Assembly (NCBI GenBank): GCA_902488525.1 | Contig: CABTWP010000014.1 | Coordinates: 1 to 38,720, forward strand | From: an uncultured Collinsella sp. | Lineage (GTDB): Bacteria > Actinomycetota > Coriobacteriia > Coriobacteriales > Coriobacteriaceae | Direction of reading: 5' to 3' | DNA: 38,720 nucleotides | In this document: piece by piece, positions 32,232-38,720 of the stretch | Position numbering within the stretch: the first letter of the stretch is position 1 | Layout of the letters: every line of letters begins with the position of its first letter | Program-made: the position numbers and the translations under genes | The notes under the pieces: model-generated | Told to the model about the DNA's origin: nothing | Databases searched by the model: none | The model's input: only the letters and a program-made list of their open reading frames with translations

Positions 32232-34085
32232 TTAGCAGCCCTCCTTTGCGCAGACGGATGTGGGGACGGTCGGGGCGCCTGGGGCGGGCGCGGGCGCCGT
32301 ACTCCCCTGCTGACCCTCGAGCTCCTCGCGGCGAAGCTGCGACTGGCAAATCTCGCGGTAGAGCTGGCAGGTCGTGTAGAGCTCATCGTGCGCGCCCAGG
32401 CCCGCAACCGAGCCGTGGTCGAGTACGCAGATCATGTCGGCATCGCGAACGGTCGAGACACGTTGGCTCACGATGACGGTCGTAAGCGGCAGCCCGCCCT
32501 CGGCGGCACCGCGCACACTGCGCTCGCGGATGGCATGGCGAAGCGCCGCGTCGGTCTTAAAGTCGAGCGCCGAGGCAGAATCGTCCATGATCAATATCTG
32601 AGGCGAGCCCACCAGGGCGCGCGCGATGGTCAGGCGCTGGCGTTGGCCACCGCTAAAGTTCTTACCGCCCGCCTCGACCGGGGTATCGAGCCCCTGCGGC
32701 TTGTTGCGCACGAACTCGCTCGCCTGCGCCATATCGAGCGCTGCCCAGAGCTCCTCGTCGGTCGCAGCCTCGTCGCGCCAGGTCAGGTTGCTGCGGATGG
32801 TGCCGCTCACCAGCGACGCGCGCTGTGGAACGGTCGCGACCACACGGCGCAGCTGGTCGAGCGGCCAGGTGCGCACGTCGACGCCCATCACGCTCACGCT
32901 GCCGGTGCTCGCATCGTACAGGCGCGGGATGAGCGAGACGAGCGTGGACTTGCCGCTACCCGTACCGCCGATAATGCCGAGCGTCTTGCCCAGCGGGAGT
33001 TCCAGCGTCACATCGTTGACAGCATTGGCCGCGCCAGCGCCAAACGAGAAGCTCGCATGGCTCAAGCTCAGCGCGGGAACTGAAGCGACATTGCCCGGCT
33101 TGGGCAGCGCGACCGGCTGGTTGCCCTCGTCAGCGATGCCCGGCACGCAATTGAGCACCTCGTTGATACGCGACGCGCTGGCGCTCGCCTTGGTAAAGAC
33201 CACGACCAGGTTGGCGACGTACACGATGGAGGTCAGGGTCTGCGTCATGTAGTTCACAAACGCCATGACCTGGCCCTGCGTAAGCTCGCCCACGCTGACC
33301 TGGATGCCGCCCACCCACAGGATGGCGCACACGCCCAGGTTCATCACCAAAAACGTGACGGGGTTGAGAATCGACGAGAGCTTGCCCACCGCGATGGCAG
33401 TATTGGCCTGGTCGTCGGCGGCCTGCGCAAAGCGCTCGCGCTCGTGATCTTCGCGCACGAAGGCGCGAACCACGCGGGCGCCCGAAAGGCCCTCGCGGCA
33501 GATAAGCGCGATGCGGTCGAGCTTTGCCTGCAGCTGCTTGTAGTACGGAATGCAGCGCGCCATGACAACCCAGAACACCAGGCCAATGGCGGGCGTGCAG
33601 ATCAAAAAGATGATGCCGAGCTTAAGGTCGATGGCAAGGGCCGCGCACATGGAGCCCACCGCTAGAAAGGGCCAGCGGATGAGCATGCGCACGCCCAGCG
33701 CCACAGCGAGCTGGACCTGGTTAACGTCGTTGGTAATGCGCGTGATGAGCGACGGCGTGCCAAAGCGGTCGAGCTCGGCATAGCTCAGCTTGTTGATGTG
33801 CTGGTAGAGTGCGCCGCGAATGTCAGTACCCATGCCCTGCGAGGTGAGCGCCGCCATCTTCTGGCAAACAAGCGTAAACGAGATGCCGATTACAGCCATG
33901 GCGGCGAGCACCATGCCGTAGCGGACGACGGCACTCACGTCGTGCGCACCGATACCTTTATCGATCATCTGGGCAATCACCAGCGGCGTCAGCAGGTCAA
34001 AGATCACTTCAATCAACTTGCACGCAGGGCCAATCACCATATACCGGCGAAACTTACCACCAAAACGCCTGAGCAGCTCAATCAT
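32232..34085 (-). CDS. ABC exporter half-transporter, degenerate-site subunit
   Basis: This 617-residue protein is the first gene of the second exporter operon. The membrane domain covers about residues 15-310. The ATPase domain has a normal Walker A (GGTGSGKST), the signature NFSGGQRQRL and a non-canonical Walker B ILIMDDSASALD with Asp in place of Glu. The histidine of the switch region is replaced by Gln (IVSQRVSTV), as in degenerate subunits of heterodimeric exporters. The C-terminal tail is Pro/Ala-rich. GGGAG lies about 10 nt before the ATG at 34085. No regulator gene is adjacent. Substrate unknown. Confidence 0.93.
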   Translation of the reverse strand: MIELLRRFGGKFRRYMVIGPACKLIEVIFDLLTPLVIAQMIDKGIGAHDVSAVVRYGMVLAAMAVIGISFTLVCQKMAALTSQGMGTDIRGALYQHINKLSYAELDRFGTPSLITRITNDVNQVQLAVALGVRMLIRWPFLAVGSMCAALAIDLKLGIIFLICTPAIGLVFWVVMARCIPYYKQLQAKLDRIALICREGLSGARVVRAFVREDHERERFAQAADDQANTAIAVGKLSSILNPVTFLVMNLGVCAILWVGGIQVSVGELTQGQVMAFVNYMTQTLTSIVYVANLVVVFTKASASASRINEVLNCVPGIADEGNQPVALPKPGNVASVPALSLSHASFSFGAGAANAVNDVTLELPLGKTLGIIGGTGSGKSTLVSLIPRLYDASTGSVSVMGVDVRTWPLDQLRRVVATVPQRASLVSGTIRSNLTWRDEAATDEELWAALDMAQASEFVRNKPQGLDTPVEAGGKNFSGGQRQRLTIARALVGSPQILIMDDSASALDFKTDAALRHAIRERSVRGAAEGGLPLTTVIVSQRVSTVRDADMICVLDHGSVAGLGAHDELYTTCQLYREICQSQLRREELEGQQGSTAPAPAPGAPTVPTSVCAKEGC

Positions 34086-34282
34086 AAAAAGGCGCTCCCT
34101 ATCATCATCTCAATTCAATCTGATTCATGATAGTACGGAGAACCCTGGAGATGCGTAAGCAACTCGTTACAGATGTAAGGGCAACGGTCACTAGCGCCCA
34201 AGGCACGTAGCAGCCGATGTTTTGGCAACGCCAGCGAGCGGCATAACGCCGGGGATTCAATTATCAGATAAATGTGACCCTT

Positions 34283-34422
34283 CAGGCGGTTTTGGTCGGC
34301 TACCCGCGGGTGCCGGCAGGGCGCTTGGTAGTCGAGCGATCCCGCAGGCGAAGCCGAGGACCAGCGAGACACCAAGCGCCCTGCCGGAACTCGCGGGTAG
34401 CCGCGGCACCAAAAAACGCCTG
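34283..34422. repeat. 140-bp inverted repeat downstream of SRP RNA
   Basis: The left side carries CAGGCG, TTTTGGT, GGCTACCCGCG and CCGGCAGGGCGCTTGGT. The right side carries the complements in order, ending CGCCTG at 34417-34422. Arms exceed 45 bp with a few unpaired bases and enclose about 40 nt. The right end touches the predicted 3' end of SRP RNA and contains its T-run on the minus strand (34416-34411). Confidence 0.8.
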
Positions 34423-34526
34423 CGCACTCGATGGATTCGGATGCCCGACAGAGGCTCCTTATGGCTGCTTCCTTCCGGACCTGACCAGATTCGGAACATG
34501 TCGTCATCCGAACCCATCGAACGCGC
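34422..34526 (-). ncRNA. ffs: signal recognition particle RNA, small bacterial type
   Basis: The minus strand carries GGTCCGGAAGGAAGCAGCC (near 34482-34461), the conserved Ffh-binding domain with its GGAA loop. The ends form a long helix: GCGCGTTCGATGG (34526 on) with CCATCGAGTGCGC, continuing through GTTCGGATG and CATCCGAAT. Length of about 105 nt fits the small bacterial SRP RNA without an Alu domain. A run of six T follows the sequence GCGCAGGCG on the minus strand and may end the transcript. Exact ends are estimated from the helix. Confidence 0.96.
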
Positions 34527-34578
34527 TAGGCGCTCGATATATCTTACCCGCTCCCGCCCGATGGGGCAAGGTAGCTAA

Positions 34579-34647
34579 TTTGGGACGGGGCTTTTTGACT
34601 ACTTGGGCAATCAGATCGACAGGTAGTCAAATAAGCCCCGTCCCAAA
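34579..34647. repeat. long hairpin, GGGACGGGGCTT arms
   Basis: TTTGGGACGGGGCTT continuing to GACTAC (34579-34602) pairs with 34623-34647 (GTAGTCAAA to CCCCGTCCCAAA) with one bulge. The loop is 20 nt. I see no other copy in this window. It lies upstream of SRP RNA on the minus strand, beyond the RNA start. Confidence 0.75.
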
Positions 34648-34666
34648 AAGACTGGTCTGCTGCCGT

Positions 34667-34826
34667 GCCACAAAAGGGGCCTATCTACTACGTTTAGGCC
34701 GCAGGGGTCAACCATAGCCGGCTTTTTCGAAAATCGGCAAGCTTTCTACCTGCGGTTTTAATTTCACAAAATCCGGGATGGTCAAGGGCGCTCGGCTAAA
34801 CGTAGTAGATGGCCGCATTTCATGGC
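34667..34826 (-). repeat. 160-bp palindromic element, copy 2
   Basis: It begins GCCACAAAAGG and ends CATTTCATGGC, with arms TATCTACTACGTTTA and TAAACGTAGTAGAT. Its reverse complement aligns to 13541-13700 over all 160 positions without a gap. The central core AAAACCGCAGGTAGA (here as TCTACCTGCGGTTTT) is unchanged, as are the CTACTACGTTTA arms, while the rest has diverged. Confidence 0.85.
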
Positions 34827-34878
34827 GGACGGTCCGACCCAAGGCCCAAGGCGACCAGCCTCGGATAGCCATTCTCGA

Positions 34879-34945
34879 AGTTGCGGTGGAATAGTTCCTG
34901 TTTTTGCCGCCTGAGCCGCCAAACAGGAACTATTCCACCGCAACT
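34879..34945. repeat. 67-nt hairpin element, copy 2
   Basis: Perfect 25-bp arms (34879-34903 and 34921-34945, beginning AGTTGCGGTGGAATAG) enclose a 17-nt loop. Outer bases and total length are the same as at 20685-20751, while the inner stem differs in sequence but pairs with itself. It lies 17 nt beyond the stop of the TadA-glycerate kinase gene. Confidence 0.85.
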
Positions 34946-34961
34946 TATAGGGAGTTGGGTT

Positions 34962-36743
34962 TTAGAGGCGGGCGAGGTCGTAGGCTTGGGCGGCTGCTTC
35001 ACCGGCGCAGATGAGGTTGGTTGTGGCTTCCTGGGGGTCGAGCGCTTGGTCAAGAGGCATGGGCCTGCGGCAGACCGGCAGGACCAAGTCGATGCCCTGA
35101 CCATACACCGCATCCAAATTATCCGCACGACCGCCCACGACGGCGACTACCGGCTTGCCATAGCGATTGGCACGGCGGGCCACGCCCACCGGCGCCTTGC
35201 CGGCAGCGGATTGCTCGTCCATGTTGCCCTCGCCTGTAATGACCAGGTCGACATCGCGCACGCGCTCGTCAAACCCAATCAGATCGAGCACCGTCTCCAC
35301 GCCCGAACGCAACTCAGCACCGAGCGCCAGCAGCGCGGCGCCCAAGCCACCTGCCGCGCCCGCGCCAGGCACGCCGAGCACCGAGCCAAATGTCCGCACG
35401 CCCTCGGGCACGCGCAACAACCCCTGAGCCCGCACCCCGGTAATCGCCGCATCGAGCAGGCGGCCGTAGCCGACCATCCAACTGTCGTACCTGCCCAGCG
35501 CTTCGACATCGTCTGTCGGCAGGCCCTTTTGCCCGCCAAACACTGCAAGTGCCCCACGACGCCCCACGAGCGGGTTCTCGACATCAGAGAGCACGACGAT
35601 ACGCGCGCTATTCAGCGCCCGAAGCGCCGGTGCCAAATCGATACTCGCCACCTGCTCAAGCCCCGCGAGACCAGGGGCGACATCGCAGCCCTGATCATCG
35701 ACCACACGCGCGCCCAGCGCCTGCAGCATGCCGGCGCCACCGTCGTTGGTGGCACTGCCGCCCAGACCAATATAGATAGTCTTTGCCCCAGCACGAACCG
35801 CTCGAAGCATGAGCTCGCCCACGCCATAGGTCGTAGCGGCCAACGCCGCCGGCTCTGTGCAAGGCGAATACCCAATACCCGCCGCCTCGGCCATCTCGAT
35901 TACAGCCGACTCGTACTCGCCGTCCACCAGCATCCGGGCAGACACACAGTCGCCCAGAGGGCCTGCGACTTCACATGCCACGACCTCACCGCCGCACGCG
36001 GCAACGGCATCGAGCGTTCCCTCGCCGCCATCCGCCAGCGGCAGCGCGCTTACCTGGGCATCGGGCCACACGCGGCGCACACCTTCGGCAACGGCCTCCT
36101 CCGCCTGCGCGCTCGAAACGCTGCCCTTAAAGGAGTCGATCGCCAGCTGCACACGGCGGGGCCGGCGGCACGCGGCACCAAAATCGACCGCCCCAACGGC
36201 AGTATCTTCGACACCCGCAAGCGCCTCGGCGTGGGCGGTATGCGCCTCAAGATCGGCCCCACAACCGCAGCCAGCACCATCGGTGCCACGCAGCCCACTA
36301 AAATAACCGCTCAGCACCGCGCGGCACTCGTCTGCCAGCACGCCGGCGGTCACATTAAACCGATGATTCAGGCGCGAATCGGCATTGAGGTCGTATAGCG
36401 ACCCCAGAGCGCCCGCTTTAGCATCGGCCGCGCCGTACACGCAGCGCCCCACGCGCGCGTTAACCATAAGCCCCGCGCACATGCAGCAGGGCTCGAGCGT
36501 CACGTAGACCGTACAATCGGAAAGACGCCAGCGTCCAAGCGACTGAGCGGCGGCGCACAGGGCCGAAAACTCGGCATGCGCCGAAGGATCCTGGTCGAGC
36601 TCGCGGCGATTATGCGCCCGCGCGACAATCTCGCCGTCGCGCACCACTACGGCTCCGATGGGCACCTCGCCCACCGCAGCGGCGGCGCGCGCCTCGGCCA
36701 GCGCCTCACGCATGAACTTCTCATCGATTTCGGTGATCGTCAT
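34962..36743 (-). CDS. TadA-type deaminase fused to glycerate kinase
   Basis: This 593-residue protein joins two enzymes. Residues 1-150 are a tRNA-adenosine deaminase: HAE at 56-58 (zinc ligand and catalytic Glu) and PCCMC at 85-89 (zinc cysteines), with NHRFNVTAGVLADEC as in TadA; that enzyme makes inosine at tRNA-Arg position 34. Residues 198-593 are a complete GarK/GlxK-type glycerate kinase (VQLAIDSFKGSVSS, PLADGGEGTLDA, GLGGSATNDGGAGM, VDLVITGEGNMDEQSAAGKAP). A Gly/Ala/Cys/His-rich linker of about 45 residues connects them. There is no stop or frameshift at the junction. The ATG at 36743 has GGGAAGG upstream. I know no functional link between the two activities. Confidence 0.9.
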   Translation of the reverse strand: MTITEIDEKFMREALAEARAAAAVGEVPIGAVVVRDGEIVARAHNRRELDQDPSAHAEFSALCAAAQSLGRWRLSDCTVYVTLEPCCMCAGLMVNARVGRCVYGAADAKAGALGSLYDLNADSRLNHRFNVTAGVLADECRAVLSGYFSGLRGTDGAGCGCGADLEAHTAHAEALAGVEDTAVGAVDFGAACRRPRRVQLAIDSFKGSVSSAQAEEAVAEGVRRVWPDAQVSALPLADGGEGTLDAVAACGGEVVACEVAGPLGDCVSARMLVDGEYESAVIEMAEAAGIGYSPCTEPAALAATTYGVGELMLRAVRAGAKTIYIGLGGSATNDGGAGMLQALGARVVDDQGCDVAPGLAGLEQVASIDLAPALRALNSARIVVLSDVENPLVGRRGALAVFGGQKGLPTDDVEALGRYDSWMVGYGRLLDAAITGVRAQGLLRVPEGVRTFGSVLGVPGAGAAGGLGAALLALGAELRSGVETVLDLIGFDERVRDVDLVITGEGNMDEQSAAGKAPVGVARRANRYGKPVVAVVGGRADNLDAVYGQGIDLVLPVCRRPMPLDQALDPQEATTNLICAGEAAAQAYDLARL

Positions 36744-36775
36744 CGTTCGCCTTCCCTGTTGCAAATCCAAAACGA

Positions 36776-36784
36776 TGCTATCAT
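36776..36784 (+). promoter_or_regulatory. possible extended -10 promoter of tRNA-Ser
   Basis: TGCTATCAT has the TGn extension and a -10-like hexamer at 36779-36784, 10 nt before the tRNA. The -35 position has no good match. It lies in the 51-bp space between the divergent tadA fusion gene and the tRNA. Confidence 0.4.
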
Positions 36785-36794
36785 TACGACTCAC

Positions 36795-36884
36795 GGAGAG
36801 ATGGCAGAGCGGTTGAATGCGGCGGTCTTGAAAACCGTTGAGCGCGAGAGCGTTCCGGGGGTTCGAATCCCCCTCTCTCCGCCA
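36795..36884 (+). tRNA. tRNA-Ser (anticodon UGA)
   Basis: A 90-nt class II tRNA. The acceptor helix is GGAGAGA with TCTCTCC, discriminator G and encoded CCA at 36882-36884. The anticodon loop CTTGAAA (36827-36833) is on a 5-bp stem and gives TGA at 36829-36831. A long variable arm (TGAGCGCGAGAGCGTTCC region) is typical of tRNA-Ser, and the T loop GTTCGAATC is intact. Confidence 0.97.
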
Positions 36885-36887
36885 CTC

Positions 36888-37484
36888 CTAGTGATGCACC
36901 GGTGTCATGGTCCGCTCAAACAGTGCATCGACCACATCGGCTATCTCAGGTCGACGCTCAAGATCGTGGCCCGATTCCCACCATATCGTGAAAAGTCGAA
37001 TAATACCGCCGGCGACAAACTCAGACGTCGTCTCGAGTGACACGGGGGCCAGGGCATCCTCGGCAAGCACGTTCATCACACGCTCGCGGATGGAGCGGGC
37101 AATGCGGTCGCAAATAACGTTGGTCAACATGCCCGACATGCTGCTTGCCAAAATGTTATCCATGAGCCGCTCGTGCGCCAGAATCAAATCCATGGCATCG
37201 TCCAAAATCGCGTGCCGAAGCGCGCGCACGTCCTCGGCAGATACCGCGCCGGCCTCATCGGGCTGTTTTTGCGGCAAGCCCGACATGAGCTCATCGATAT
37301 AAAAGGCAAAGTAATCGTTCTTGTCGCGAAAGTGCTTGTAGAACGTCGTGCGGCGAATCATGGCGCGGTCGCACAGCATGGCAACCGTCAGGTCCTCAAA
37401 ACGATGCTCCTCGAGAAGCTCGGTAAAGGCATCGAACAGGGCGCGGTAGGTTTTCTTGATGCGAAGGTCCACTGGTATCGCCAT
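36888..37484 (-). CDS. TetR/AcrR-family transcriptional regulator
   Basis: This 198-residue protein has the N-terminal TetR HTH: RIKKTYRALFDAFTELLEEHRFEDLTVAMLCDRAMIRRTTFYKHFRDKND spread over about residues 8-57, with the signature TTFYKHF. The C-terminal ligand domain resembles the TetR_C_7/DhaS-like group. I chose the ATG at 37484, where homology begins; GAGG abuts it, an unusually short spacing. The open frame continues 87 codons upstream but has no conserved sequence. Its stop is 3 nt from the convergent tRNA-Ser. Target genes are not evident. Confidence 0.88.
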   Translation of the reverse strand: MAIPVDLRIKKTYRALFDAFTELLEEHRFEDLTVAMLCDRAMIRRTTFYKHFRDKNDYFAFYIDELMSGLPQKQPDEAGAVSAEDVRALRHAILDDAMDLILAHERLMDNILASSMSGMLTNVICDRIARSIRERVMNVLAEDALAPVSLETTSEFVAGGIIRLFTIWWESGHDLERRPEIADVVDALFERTMTPVHH

Positions 37485-37683
37485 CCTCAGGGCAAAGACA
37501 ACACTCGTCAATCTGTCGCATATCTTACACCTGTACCTCGCGCGCTTTGCCCCGGTGCCAACCCCGCCGAAAACACAACGCTTACCGGAAAGTTCGGCAC
37601 GACAAAACGTTGCGGGTATACTAGTAGCGTTATACCAACGGCAGCTGGCGCATGCCGCCGCGGCCATTCGAAACGGAGACATC

Positions 37684-38235
37684 ATGCTTCCCGTCATCAT
37701 CGGCATCGTTGTTGTCATTGTGATTGCCTGCGCCATCGCCGGCATCTACAACAACATGGTCACCAAGCGTAACCGCATCGATAACGCCTGGCAGAACATC
37801 GATACGCAGCTGCAGCGTCGCAACGACCTGATCCCCAACCTGGTCGAGACCGTCAAGGGCTACGCCAAGCACGAGCAGGAGACGCTCTCCGCCGTGATCA
37901 GCGCGCGTAACACCGCCGTCAAGGCCACCACGCCCGAAGCCAAGATGGAAGCCGACAACGTGCTGACCGGTGCGCTGCGTCAGCTCTTCGCCGTAGCCGA
38001 GGCCTATCCCGATCTTAAGGCAAACACCAACTTTACGCAGCTGCAGGCATCGCTCGAGGATACCGAGAACAAGATTAGCTATGCACGCCAGAGCTACAAC
38101 GATTGCGTACTCAGCTACAACAACGCCATTCAGACGTTCCCGGCTGTCATCTTTGCCGGCATCTTCCAGTTTAAGGAGCGCCAGGGCTTCGAGGCCGCCG
38201 AAGCAGCCCGCCAGGCCCCGACCGTCAAGTTCTAG
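37684..38235 (+). CDS. lemA: LemA family membrane protein
   Basis: This 183-residue protein begins with one membrane helix (LPVIIGIVVVIVIACAIAGI, residues 2-21), with a short outside N-terminus, and continues as a helical-bundle domain. NNMVTKRNRIDNAWQNIDTQLQRRNDLIPNLVETVKGY is the family hallmark (given here only as its location, residues 25-62), and the C-terminus FPAVIFAGIFQFKERQGFEA is typical. GGAG lies 5 nt before the ATG at 37684. LemA genes often precede htpX or a TPM-domain gene; here a strong terminator follows at once. Function is poorly known. Confidence 0.94.
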   Translation: MLPVIIGIVVVIVIACAIAGIYNNMVTKRNRIDNAWQNIDTQLQRRNDLIPNLVETVKGYAKHEQETLSAVISARNTAVKATTPEAKMEADNVLTGALRQLFAVAEAYPDLKANTNFTQLQASLEDTENKISYARQSYNDCVLSYNNAIQTFPAVIFAGIFQFKERQGFEAAEAARQAPTVKF

Positions 38236-38271
38236 TAGTTTGACAGCGCATCCTTAATCGGCCAAATGCAT

Positions 38272-38317
38272 AAACCGCCCCGTCGAATGCATACTTCGAC
38301 GGGGCGGTTTCCTTTTT
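38272..38317 (+). terminator. strong intrinsic terminator of lemA
   Basis: AAACCGCCCCGTCGAA (38272-38287) and TTCGACGGGGCGGTTT (38295-38310) are perfect 16-bp arms, followed by CCTTTTTC. Confidence 0.93.
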
Positions 38318-38322
38318 CGCGA

Positions 38323-38557
38323 AGGTCCCCCTCTAAGCGTCGTGCATTTTTAGGAGTATTCAACATAACCAAGAGCTTCGGGCGCCACGATAAATGCCAA
38401 AGACCGCGAATATCCCTGCAAATCAAACGCTGCCAGCCCATAACCCCGCCCATCATTCGTAGAAAACATCGAGAACTCCCGATTTTTTGCCCGAGATCGG
38501 TATGCAGGGACCTTCGACTACAGAATACTCGCAAAAATGCACGTCGCCACCGCCCCC
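38323..38557. repeat. inverted pair of 40-nt modules, pair 2
   Basis: GCGTCGTGCATTTTTAGGAG then TATTC (38337-38361) is inverted as GAATACTCGCAAAAATGCAC then GTCGC (38523-38547), 22 of 25 positions matching. The left module is preceded by GGTCCCCC as in pair 1, and CGAAGGTCCC (38320-38329) also recurs inverted at 38507-38516. The interior shows no convincing gene. The modules match those at 15944-16153. Confidence 0.7.
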
Positions 38558-38571
38558 ACATGGCGCGAAGC

Positions 38572-38601
38572 AAAGCAAAAGCGCAGCCTAAAAGGCCGCG
38601 C
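38572..38601 (-). terminator. probable terminator for a minus-strand gene beyond the window
   Basis: On the minus strand GCGCGGCC (38601-38594), loop TTTTA and GGCTGCGC (38588-38581) form an 8-bp stem with one G-T pair, followed by TTTTGCTTT. It implies a transcript entering from the right edge. The 115 bases to the edge contain no frame I can assign to a protein. Confidence 0.55.
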
Positions 38602-38720
38602 ACCATCTTTATTCAGATTAATCATTGCCCGTTGTGACATCGCCGAACCCGCAGGGCAGAGAACAAGTTCCCTCCCGGCGCACTCCGCAGGACGCAAGAA
38701 GCCCTCGCCGCACGAAGTGC

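Noticed and set aside
30435..33083. Very long open frame on the plus strand through the second ABC operon
   Set aside because: It is antisense to two clear ABC transporter genes with complete motifs. Its composition (Arg/His/Gly/Val/Asp-rich) is what GC-rich genes give when read on the opposite strand.
36888..37745. Longer TetR start 87 codons upstream of 37484
   Set aside because: The extension overlaps the start of lemA on the other strand, is antisense to its upstream region and does not resemble TetR N-termini.
38232..38637. Frames of about 124 codons on both strands at the right edge
   Set aside because: They run through the lemA terminator and the inverted module pair and have no domain or ribosome site.

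Overview
The window is GC-rich, densely coded bacterial chromosome. The mix of genes (heterodimeric ABC exporters, a short KdpD-type kinase, Kup, an LtaS-like enzyme, Tex, a roughly 105-nt SRP RNA) together with the codon bias points to the Actinobacterial class Coriobacteriia, most likely a gut Collinsella. That is inference from gene content; no 16S rRNA gene is present. I see no phage genes, transposase, CRISPR array or complete insertion sequence.

Layout. 1-2882: a DUF4143 AAA+ ATPase set between two copies of one palindrome, then a pyridoxal kinase translationally coupled to a small cysteine-rich protein. 3246-7712: a MarR-regulated pair of ABC exporter half-transporters, with a related structured palindrome on each side. 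7733-8824: a membrane diguanylate cyclase broken by an in-frame TGA. 8945-13370: a LysR regulator divergent from an SDR dehydrogenase, an MFS carrier and a Gfo/Idh/MocA dehydrogenase, probably a catabolic operon. 13782-18037: Tex, a transaldolase-family aldolase and a Cof-type HAD phosphatase. 18113-20680: an RlmKL-like rRNA methyltransferase whose first catalytic half looks degenerate. 20776-25522: KdpE and KdpD-like proteins, a small membrane protein and the potassium transporter Kup. 25682-30244: nitroreductase, LTA-synthase-like enzyme, flavodoxin. 30372-34085: a second ABC half-transporter pair. 34422-34526: SRP RNA. 34962-37484: a TadA deaminase fused to glycerate kinase, tRNA-Ser(UGA) and a TetR regulator. 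37684-38235: LemA.

The most unusual content is not protein coding. The gaps hold several families of palindromic elements. The best case is a 160-bp element present twice in opposite orientation (13541-13700 and 34667-34826); by hand alignment 127 of 160 positions match with no gap. A second is a 43-nt core with an A-T to G-C pair exchange, held inside unrelated but self-complementary outer stems, with one copy on each side of the MarR-ABC operon. A third is a 67-nt hairpin present twice at identical length. A fourth is a hairpin family around the core TGTGACAAAGGGACTG (four copies plus a look-alike terminator). A fifth is a roughly 40-nt module that occurs as two inverted pairs. There is also a degenerate tandem repeat with a period of exactly 62 bp. 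The 876-bp gap at 34086-34961 contains four of these hairpins plus SRP RNA. All identities and mismatch counts quoted are hand counts.
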